This document shows, one piece after another, positions 27,646 to 37,900 of a DNA stretch of 64,000 nucleotides. Position 1 is the stretch's first letter. Every line of letters starts with the position of its first letter. This stretch comes from Chamaea fasciata (lineage: Eukaryota > Chordata > Aves > Passeriformes > Sylviidae): contig JARCOQ010000001.1 in assembly GCA_029207755.1 (NCBI GenBank), forward strand, positions 89,329,637 through 89,393,636, read 5' to 3'. Under the pieces are notes generated by a model that saw only the letters and a program-made list of their open reading frames with translations, was not told the DNA's origin and did no database searches. The position numbers and the translations under genes were made by a program.

Positions 27646-28182
27646 AGAAAGAGTACTACAGTGTGCTCTGCAAGGTCGCAGATCTTGAGGTCAGATTGCA
27701 AAAGGCAGTTCAGCAACACTTCTCAGCAGCCAGGCTTGAAGCACTCGTTAAGAACCACGACAGCATCAGGCCAGGATGTTAATGAGCGTTCCAGGTCAGG
27801 AGTTTCATAATCGTCCATGGTGAAATGAAGTCTGACCCCAAGACCAGGAAAAATCTTTTCTATCACTTCAATTTCACTACTCCCTTCTTTTGCAGATGAA
27901 AAAGACCCTTTTTTGGATGAAAGAGCAGCTCAAATTCTGCAGTCAAGCCTGTGCTTTTGCTGAAGTCAAAGTAAGAGTGACAGCTGCAGTGATGAATTTC
28001 AGTATGAAGAATATATGAACATCCCCATATTCCTCAAAGAACTGGCTAAGACTGCCATGCATTTCACACAGCCTGCTTTCAGACATCAGGTGGACAACTT
28101 CTTTTGGTCATTAGTAGCTTGGAGTGACACTGAAATGTTAAGTAGCCCTGAAGATTACAAATCTATCATCAACTGGATCTGA
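27646..28182 (+). pseudogene. Unidentified degenerate coding-like segment
   Basis: I do not recognise the protein. One plus frame from about 27646 gives QKEYYSVLCKVADLEVRLQK and continues, through two adjacent stops near 27777, to a stop at about 27897. The next frame over, from 27895, reads DEKDPFLDERAAQILQ, has a TGA at 27961-27963, then stays open for 72 codons to TGA at 28180-28182, including MNIPIFLKELAKTAMHF and RHQVDNFFW. Codon choice looks coding-like. It ends about 90 bp before CR1 sequence begins and does not look like CR1. It could be a decayed retrocopy, an exon pair, or chance. Confidence 0.25.
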
Positions 28183-28271
28183 GCAGCTCCTTCACTCCTT
28201 CTCAGTTCAATTACTATATGCAAAAAGGTGTCCTGACTTTAGGTTTTTAGTATTATTACTTTGCTTGTAGG

Positions 28272-29670
28272 AAGGGCTCAAGGACCAAGAAACTGCCCAG
28301 GGTGGAAGGAGGTGAATTCAGGGACCTCTTGAGGAAGCTCAGTCCTCATAAACCCATGAGACCTGATGGGCTGCACCCAAGGATATTGTCATTCTGAGGC
28401 TGCTTACTATCGTCACTGAAAGGTCATGGAGATTGGGGAGCTCTTTGGTGACTGCAGGAAAGATGATGATGCACCCATCTTCAGAAAAAGGGCATGCAGG
28501 ACAATTGAGGGAAATACTGAACAATCATGGAACAAGCCTCTTGGGAGAAATTTCCAGGCACATGAAGCAGAATGTGATTTGGAACAGCCAGCATGGATTT
28601 ACAGGGGTAAATCATGCCAGACCAACTTAATTGTCTCTTGTGATGAGGTGACTTCTGTCAAAGAAGGAAAAGCAGACAATGTTGTCTACCTTGAGTTTAG
28701 CAAGGCTTTCCATGTAGTCTCCCACAGAATCCTTGTATCCAATTTCAAAGGGATAGTTAGGCAAAATACTAAATTGAATCATTGGTCAAAAGGGCTTATG
28801 CTCTGTCTCCACTGGTTACAGTGGAGCTTCTTTGGGGTCTGGCTGGTCTGATACTTTTATGAATGACTTGGAGGAAGAGATGGGATGCAGTACAGCCAGG
28901 TCTGTGGACTGATTATACTTGATGGAGGGTGTACTTGACAGGCTAGAGATCAGGCCTGCCATTCAGAGAGATTTACACTTGCCAGAGGACTAGGCCAACA
29001 GGAACATCATGAAGTTCAGTCAGGAAAAACAGAGCAGTCTTTATCTCAGGTGGACTAACCCCCATGGCTTGGTTAGCTGCCTTGCTGAAAAGGACAGGGG
29101 AAGCTTGGGGCAGGCTGAGCAGGAGTCAGTGGTAAACTCTGGCAGCAGTGAAAGTGCATCAGACTGTATCAACAAGAGCACAGATGGCAGATCAAGGAGA
29201 TTGATTATTCCGTTTTACTCAGCACTCATTAGACCACAGCTGGCACAGTGGGTCCAGTCTAGAGGCTCCCAGTACATGACAGCTGCTGGCAGACTTGAAC
29301 AACTCTGCTGAAGGGTCAGCAGGATGGCTGGAGGTTGAAGCATGAGAATTGTGAGGAGAGGGTTAGGCATTGGGGTTTGTTCAGCCAATGGAAGAGAACA
29401 GCAATTTTCCAGTTCCTAAGAGAAGGTTACAGAGAAGATAGGGCTGGGCTTTCTGCCAAAGAATGAGAGACTAAGGCTGTAACGAGCAGGGGAGGTGGTG
29501 GTTAGATATAAAGGAGAAGAAAATGACACGACGAAAATAATTAGGTAGTGAATAGATTACCCAGACGGTTTGTGCAGTCTCCAATGGGGATTTTTTAAGA
29601 CCTGACTGGACAAAGACGTAAGGGACCTCAGACCTCCCAAAGTCCCTTCCATTCAAATTACTTTATGATA
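28272..29670 (+). mobile_element. CR1-type LINE fragment, RT to 3' end, degenerate
   Basis: The plus strand reads like CR1 ORF2: a KPMRPDGLHPR segment at about 28340, then GKSC-TNLI, then the RT motif-A region VYLEFSKAFHVVSH at about 28681-28720, then a PFYSALIRPQLA segment at about 29213, and a CR1-like 3' region ending cccttccattcaaattact. The longest open piece is 28426-28851 (141 codons). Two positions usually Asp in this family's motif A region (YLDFSKAFD) are Glu (28693-28695) and His (28711-28713). Stops and frameshifts interrupt the rest. It is 5'-truncated, inactive, and antisense to RBM24, about 200 bp beyond the probable RBM24 3' end. Confidence 0.85.
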
Positions 29671-29884
29671 AACCTCAAAATGGATCTTCTCCATCTCCTG
29701 AACAGAATTTCCTCCATGTAATACATTTCCCATCAAACTGTGTATTTGAAGTCAGCGTATATGCTGCCATTCACTTCACAGACCAGGAAAAAAACAGAAA
29801 AGGTTGCCCCTCTAGTTTTAACTAAACAAGATCTAAGACAATTTGTGCAAGAACAACACTAGACAGGATAAGACAACATTTTTT

Positions 29885-29899
29885 TTTAATTGTTTTAAT
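29885..29899 (-). terminator. Putative distal poly(A) signals of RBM24
   Basis: Two minus-strand ATTAAA hexamers lie nine bases apart, followed in the transcript by an A tract and then TGTTGTCTT and GTGTTGTTCTTG. That order, hexamer then GU/U-rich element within about 40 nt, is what a cleavage site needs. The site has not been confirmed by transcript data. Confidence 0.5.
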
Positions 29900-30767
29900 A
29901 CGAGTGAATAGATTAAGAGATCTGAAATGTTGTAAAGCAATATACATACTGAATAAATAATATGCACAGGAGAGTCACGTCTACATTGTAACACTGGCTA
30001 GTATTCAGAATACTTCAAATAAATCCAGTGACATTGAATAAAGTCCATAAAAATGCTATCCTGTCTTCCCTTGTATGAAATTGTTCAAGTATAAAAAAAT
30101 CCAATACAGTGTAAAATATTAAATTCCATTTCGGTCAAGAATAAAAATTGCAAGTATTGTAGTTTCACAGGACAATGTAAAGCAGCATTTTCTAGCAAAG
30201 GGAAAAATAGTCAGTCTACATACAGATGAGTGAGAAAACGGCACTAATGTATTTGAGAGGTCTACATGAGTACGTAGTAGAGGGAAAAAGAATGAACTAG
30301 CAATGTTTTATGAAAAAACCTAAAAAAGTGTTAATTTAAGAGTACCCTCATACAGTGCACATACTGAATTTAAATAAATCCAAGTCAACATCCTTAGTTA
30401 ATTAGGTTAATATTTAATATGCTACATCTAAGCCTACTAAATAATTTATAGCATGAGATGAATACATAATTTTACAGTGTCACATCTAAAGTCGCTTTCT
30501 TTAGAGCGCAGCATAGTAAAACTTTCAAAATAAATATTTCTTTTTAAATAGCATAACAATTAAGGCACAGTATAAATCACATACCATTAACCCTTCAAGA
30601 ACTGCAGTCTTGGTAACAAAAAGTTGCCTTGTGTACTGTATGTTTGCTAATAAATATTTTAAATATAATCCTGAAATAGATATTAAAATTGTACAAATGG
30701 TTTCAGAAAAGAAAATTCCCTTAAAACAGTTCTTAAAAGGCTTTAATTCTTTAGGCTTTTTCCTACC

Positions 30768-30773
30768 TTTATT
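30768..30773 (-). terminator. Possible proximal poly(A) signal of RBM24
   Basis: A canonical AATAAA on the minus strand lies about 880 nt after the stop codon. The following sequence is A/G-rich rather than GU-rich, so the site may be weak or unused. Use of it would remove the AU-rich distal half of the 3' UTR. Confidence 0.3.
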
Positions 30774-31649
30774 CACAAGTTATGAATAGATGCAATAAAT
30801 AGAAAGAGAAGGCTGTTGTAGTAAAGGGCTGATCCTATTTTAGAATCAGAATAGCTGACACCAGCAGTTAAAGTTTCCCAAAAGTGAAACGGGATGGGGC
30901 GAGGGATTACGATGTGACAAGCTCATCACATGAGCATGAGTGATGTGTTCTGTCCAGAACTGTCTGTGTTATTGATTGTCTCTACAGCTGTTGCACCCCT
31001 TACTTCCACATCACTTGCTCCATAGTTCCACTCATCCAGAGGACAGAGAAGAAAATAACTTTGGTGCCTGTCCGCCATCTTACTAGCCGGCCATCTTCCT
31101 TGGGTTGCTCGGTGCCCATCAGTGAGACAGTGACAAGGTCCTGTCTCACAAAGACAACTTCTGAAAGCTAGAAAGGACAATCAGTGCTTTAAGCTCGTTT
31201 CCTCTTAAAATGGATGAACGTTACATATTGCTGACTCAAGTTTTTTCCCTGGTTCAAACTTTTCAGATACCATTTTCTTACTTATAAAAGGCAGTTTTGC
31301 TTCCCTGATACTGAAAGTACATCTTTGCTTTTTTTGGTTCTTTTTGTTTGTTTGAAAATATGAAGTCCCATTGCTACTCCTGCCACTCTTTCATGAGAGT
31401 ACAGTATTTTTCCCCCCATTTTCTTCTGGCTTGATACTTGAAACTAGACATGCCGCACTACCCTTCCCCTCTAACAACACGATTTGGATGCATACTGTAT
31501 GAAGACAGCGGAATAAAAATCTTTAGTTTCGCAATAGCATCGCTTTCCTTAAAGCTCCTTAGTTACTACAAATTGTCTCTGTTAACTACGTATACTGGAA
31601 GGCCGAGGAGAGGAAGAGAGCGCGCGAGCTTCCTTCAGGAGTCCGTCTG

Positions 31650-31977
31650 CTATTGCATGCGGTCTGCCTGCAGCTGTTGGGGCTGGTACTGGCCGAATGC
31701 TGCCGCCGCCGCCGCGGCCGTGCCGGGCGCTGCTGCGGTGAGGGGCTGCTGCACGGCGTAGCCGTAGCCCCCGGCTGCCACGTAGCCGGCAGCGGCCGGC
31801 GAGGCAGCGTACGGGTACTGCTCGTAGGCGGCCGCCGCCGCCGAGTACTGCGCGTACGCCGCTCCAGTGTAGTCGATGTAGGGCGTGGTGGAAGCAGCGG
31901 CTGCCGCGGGCTGCACGTGGGGAATTACCACTCCGGGCTGCACAAAAGCCTGTGGATAGACATAGTGAGCGGGTATC
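31650..31977 (-). CDS. RBM24: RBM24 terminal coding exon 4 (Ala/Tyr/Gln-rich tail, stop)
   Basis: The exon encodes residues 116-224, starting after acceptor CAACAG (AG at 31979-31978) with the last base of a glycine codon and then [11 protein letters not shown]. It carries several alanine runs, including Ala7 at residues 203-209 encoded by an almost pure GCG/GCA run (31698-31718). The repeated YxxY-type Tyr/Ala segments suggest a disordered tail. TAG is at 31652-31650. The local GC content is much higher than in the flanking intron and 3' UTR. Confidence 0.96.
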
Positions 31978-34900
31978 CTGTTGAAAGATGGGAGAGGGAG
32001 TTAGAGTCGGTATGCGAGTCAGCGCCTAAGTGTCATATCCATACTCCGAACTAAAACAAACTCAATTTAGTTGTTGTTATGTGCATAGGGTTGCCACAAT
32101 AACTTGACTCAATGGACCAATTATCAGCTCACTGGCCCGAAGAGATGCATCGCTCCAAAGCACAGCGTTGTAGCTGAGTTAAGTCAGGGTGTTTGGTGTT
32201 CCCTGAGGATGATATCTTTAATGCCATTCAAATCTTTTGAAGGACCAGCATTACTGATGTCTGTTAGAAGACAACTCTGAAGGACTAAGCTTGATTATTC
32301 CATCTGGAAAACTGTAGTACTTGTTTTTCAAATCACCTCTAAGTCATTTTTATTACCCCTCTTGTCTCTTAACTACTCAACTCTTAGTAAAATTACTTCC
32401 TGCAATACTTTTATTATTAGTAACTGAGCAGTTTGACAGCATCACTATAGTGAGTTTGACAACGGCCAATAAGGGAACAAAATGGTTGAACCCTGACTTC
32501 GTGTCAAGTCTTCCCAGGGAGGCATGTTAAGAGCATATTGTGGCAACCCTACTTAAGTTGCTATGCAGACTCAGCACACATTAATTTCTCTGCAACCTCA
32601 GTCACCCTTATTAAAAATAAGAAAAAAACCAACACAGGCGACAAAGGAGTTTAAATAGAGTTCACAAGTGTGGTAAACACAGCAAGAATCACACTTTCCA
32701 AACGAACGATAGTGCAGCTCACTCCGTCACAAGAGGCCATTGAGGGGAAGCTACATAGATGCTATTAAAATCCATAACAGTGACTCCTAAGTACATGTGC
32801 ATCACACTTTTATAAAAGTTCGTAAGGACACAAGGGTCAAACCTGTTTGATTATCAGGTCACTGATGTCCTGTTTTGTGCCAGCTGTTTATTTCTATGCA
32901 AGACATACAGCATAGAGTTTTTTGGGAGGTGGGCATAAGAATAAGTCTAAATAGATCTGGTGCTTAACAAAAGCAAAAAATCCACAAATTTACAGTTTAA
33001 GAAATAACCATTCTGAATAGATGAGTAAACACTTTCCCATCTTGTCCAGGTCAAATAATTTGCTTTCTTGGCTTGTTTACTTAGCCCTTTTTTTTAAAAA
33101 AACCGATCATATCATTATCTTAGTACACAAGTGTACATACATGTTAATCTCATGGTTGGATTTTATCATATAATATGATTAAATAAAAAATATTCTGTAT
33201 AATTCTCATTTTACATTCATAACCCTGTCTTGCATCTGGATTTTCAAAGAGAAGTCCTACATATATGCAACTCCTTCCCAGCTAGTGAATCTCTATAAAT
33301 TCATGAAAAACTTCTTGTGTAGATTCACTACTATTTCATACTGAACTCTCTTTACCTTTACAGACACCTCTAAAGACTGCACCAACCTTTGAACACAGTT
33401 TAAGCACAAATGAAAACTGTAGTGGTAAAAAGTGTCCCTATTCTCCAAATTCAAGATTTCATGGAAAGGGATTGTTGGGGTTTTTTTTTTTTGTTTGTTT
33501 GTTTAATTTTTAAAATACCTTTAAGATGTACTTAAGTGGTCAACAAGGAAACATTTGCAATCAGAAGGGACACTGTCAGCTAGAATCATAGCAAAACATA
33601 GTTTAAAATAAGTGATAGACTTTAAAGCAGCTCAGTTTCCTTTTTCAGAAAAAAGAGCTCAGTTGCTTGAATAGGAGTATTAGCATAGAGAAATGTTCAG
33701 TTGCCATGTTTGAGACATGAACACCACAATCATAAAAACCCAACATGTCAATGAAATTAATTTCCTATTGTGGGAAGGAGAACTGAAAAAAAAAAAGAAA
33801 AAAAAAGAAAAAAAAGAAAAAAAAAGTGACAAGTAGGGAGGGATTGGGAAGGGAAAGAAAACATAAAACGAAACCGTAAGTTGGGTTTTTAACACTCACC
33901 TAATTTATGAAGTGATTAGCCAGAAGTGCATTTGAAGCATACTTAAGCTGGCTCTGTGCATTTAAATACACATCATTACCTGAGCTCTCTATATGGATGA
34001 GCACAAGCAAGCATTTTGTATTGGTCACCACCAAGTACAATTCTAACAAACATAACACCATGTTTCTTAAGCATTTAAGGAAGGAGGTATAAAAACAAAT
34101 TTGAAGTCACAAACAGCCTCTTTTGCATCATGAAGAGTCCATTTAACACCACATCAAAGGAATTTTTACATTCAGCGCTTATGGAAGAGAGTAATTCTAA
34201 CAGAAGAGACAGTAAGCAAGCTTATCAGGCCGCTTGTGTTGTCTTGAACTGACTAACTAAGATTTTCTGAAGACACTTGAACACTCGGCCATATCCTTGA
34301 ACAAGACAGAAAGATACATGTGCTTCCACTTAAGCTCTTCTGTCTTGGTTTATTTAAGCCAAAAAAACGAACAGGTGGTGAAGTTATGAAACATTATCTG
34401 TTTGCCACATCTTACCCTACAGTAAACATAAACCCTGTGCAGGCTCCTCTCCACCATGCCATTTAACACATGATGATTGACAGCATAAGCTGCAGTGGGG
34501 CTATTTTTGATCATCTGTCATGCTACAACTGTTTTCAGTCAAGTAAAATGGCTTTATATGGCCAAAGTAAATTTCTACCTACTGCAGAGGCCAGGACATG
34601 AAGATCTCAGCCATTCAGAACCCAACTGCTATTCATGCTCTGCCAGGTCAAAAGCTGAAAAAGCAATTTCCAGCTACACTAGAAATCCTTAGTATCCCTA
34701 TTTTTAAATAAAAACTGCTGTTTTACTTTTCAGAGTGATAGTGTGAGAAATGCATAGGATTTAAGCTCTCTTTCCTGGCAATAGTTCTTATTTTGGAATG
34801 TGTATTTACTGTTTAATGCTTTTGCAATAAAGGAAAATAGAAGCCGTATTTAACTTCAGCAATAACTGTAGCTTTGAGATACTCAAAATCCAATGATCTA

Positions 34901-37900
34901 CATCCCTGCCACGTGCCTTAAGACTTTCTTTGTTGTTTTAACAGAAGATTTATGTTTAACTAAAGACCTCAAAAATAATCCTATAGGCAACAATAAAGTG
35001 AACAATAATTTCAAAGGAAAGCAAACTTTTCAGACTAATGCAGAGAGCTGTGGCATACAGAAATTCAGCAGGAGTAATGCATCTTTAACTCTCAGCATTA
35101 CATTCTCACAGAAGTAGATATTTAAACAAAATGTTTTGTGTTGGTCCTTGCGTGGCATCGTTTGCTTTTGTAAGCATAATTAAAGACTAGATTTTCACCA
35201 ATGAACAGCTCTTCTTTTAACAGAAATAGGTTACATAAACATTAAACGTAAAAGACCCTTACTGTGTTTCCTTTTATCTGACAACCACTAAGAGGACATA
35301 ACAGCAGGCTAACTTCTGACTGTTCCAGCTTCATTCCCTCTTTTCAGACTATCTATCTGTAGTATAGTATTATACAGATCTTTTGATCACAAACTCAAGA
35401 GGGGGCTTTTCCTTCTCTCCTAAGAAAGGCAGATTTGCGTAACTCTTGGAAGATATCAAGCATGTCGTATCAGCTAACCATTTGATAATGGGCTTAATAA
35501 CTTTGGATTTAACTCTGGTCTTACTGAAAACAGTGGGTGTGTTTTCATTTTGATCACAGTACAGGTTTTAGACAGAAAATAAAGAAAAAACTCTCCATAC
35601 CAGTTAAATCCTACACCAATATGTCTGAATAACCCCAAATTTTCCCATCAATATTAAAGTAAAAATTACATTAGCAAAACAAGAAAATCTGTCTTGGGAA
35701 GCAAAGTCATCTTCCCCCTCCATAAATTCCTGTTGAATTCAGAGATAGTATTTTAATAAACAATCCTGAAAGTAAAGCTGTATAAATAACCAGTCCTGTG
35801 ATCAAACAGGACTATGGAACACACCAACAGTAAGAGAGATGCTGAATGTAAAAAGCAGGAAGAAATGTTATTCAGCAGCACTGAATAAAAAACTTCTCTG
35901 CATTTTAAATGCATCATGCATTGAAGCTAATCTAGTTTCTGTCTCCCTCCACCGCAACAGTTGTACTTAAGTCAGAATATTGAACTTCTGCATCTTCTCA
36001 GTAAAAGTAATATAACATAATCAAATTATTTTAAGTTTATTATTTGATAGATGTGAAACCTTATGTTGTGGATGTCCAGTCTCTGAAAGCGTTCAAGGCC
36101 AGGCTGGATGGTGCTCTGAGCAACATGGTCTAGGGAAAGGTGTCTTTGTCCGTGGCAGGGGTTGGAAAAACATGATATTTAAGGTCCCTTCCAACCCAGG
36201 CCATCCTATGACTTTGTGATTCTAAAACACAGCTGACCATACCAAAATATGGCAGCACCTCACTAATTTGCACTGTTAGGGAAAAAACCCAAAACTCAAC
36301 CACAAAACATTTGAAGCTATTGTGTGTGGATTAGCTGAGTATTGGTAGTGAATCACCACTTACAGCCTGTTTAACACAGCATATTAGGGAAGTGTACTTC
36401 CAAAGTGCAACTGCACAGGAAGAACCAAGGCTTTAGGGTGACTATGTATTTCAGTGCAATCCACACTGCAAAAGTGAACTCTTCAACAGAAGGAGATTCA
36501 AATAAGCACTGAAACATCCCCTCTTACTGTCAATGAGGTGAATGAAGATGTTCATTCATCCTAATGAATGCTGTTCTCCTTAATCTGAACTACATACTTT
36601 AGATAAAGGTACAGGTTGCTAGAAATTTTGAGGAGGAAGAAGGAGGATTAGTAATCTCCGTTGTTTACACATAGTAAAAGAAATACAACAGCCAAGGGTG
36701 AAAAAATACCAATTTCATATATATATGACTCTGCAACCAACATTCCTTCAGATTTATGTGCAATGTATTAGAAATCCAACCTTATTCAGCTTGCTGGAAT
36801 GATATCCCTGACCAAAACATGGTTTATGTCATCTATTGTTGGCTTTGGGTAAGGAAAGCAAGAAATATTCCTACATTTGCACAGTCCTTTAAGCAAGGAA
36901 CTTCCACAGGTCCTTCTTTTCTGTTGTGCTCAGCAAATACTCAGTCTCTCCACAGCTGATCCCTGCACAATTCAGTATTTCCCTTTTCAACAAGTGTTTT
37001 AACAGCTCTGGAGATGAGGTGTTCCGCCTCCTGCCTACCTTAGTGCAGGCATCATAAACTGATCACTGCATACACACTGTCATCTCACACTTCAAAGAAG
37101 CAAGCAAAATACAGTAGAGGATAATCATAACAAGGTAAAAAAACCCAAAAAAAACCAAAAAAAATCCCCAAAAAACCAAAGTTTTTTACAGCCTTCCCAC
37201 TCTCAGAAAAATCAACACGCTCTTTTAAAATTACATGAAGTTTCTAAGAAAAACCTTTTCCTGTGGTTTTCAGGATAGGAACTGTTTCCCTCCATTCTGA
37301 CAAATCAAATTACTGAGAGGTTATTGTTGCTTAATAACAGGTAAGTATGATAGTCTAAAGCTATTCTAATCAAATAAACAAATACATTTGTGACACATTT
37401 TCCCTACTTTACTGTTAGCTTATGCATTAATTAGCAAAATGCACTATTTTGCAATGAATTTCTCAGTCAGTGTGCATTAGTGAAGTGACACTATGGAAAG
37501 CTCAAAGCAGACTTCACCTCCTAATGATAAGACTATAAAAAGCAAGAGTTAGATCCACTTAGCAATAGTTTATACTCAAATTCAGGAGAAAGGCACTGCA
37601 TATTAAAGACAGATTGAAGAAAAAATCCCCTCAAATTAGAAAGCCCAAATGGACGCACATCGTTAATAAGGAGCTCCACACCCTTCCCAAGAACAAACCC
37701 CCCCAAAAATTATGAACATGCAAGCAATATGTTGATTTATTTGAAAATCAAGAAGTCACACAATTTAGCACTCACTACAAAATATGGTTAAAAAAGTCAC
37801 AGGCCTCAGCTTGAAAGCAAGGAAAAAAAAAAGGCCCTTTGCTCCCCATGGCAAAGTCACTCCTCAACAACAAAACCAAAATTAAAAAGACCCCCCCCAA

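Larger units (their letters stand above)
29870..31649 (-). other. RBM24: RBM24 3' UTR (end inferred)
   Basis: An AT-rich segment follows the stop codon with no splice or coding signal. Two ATTAAA hexamers on the minus strand (29899-29894 and 29890-29885) precede a GT-rich stretch, which suits the distal cleavage site at about 29870. An earlier AATAAA at 30773-30768 could give a shorter form. The distal part holds an AU-rich nonamer TTATTTATT (29960-29952) and several other ATTTA cores. The left boundary agrees with the start of CR1-derived sequence at 29670. Open frames inside it, such as 30926-31180, are taken as chance. Confidence 0.55.
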
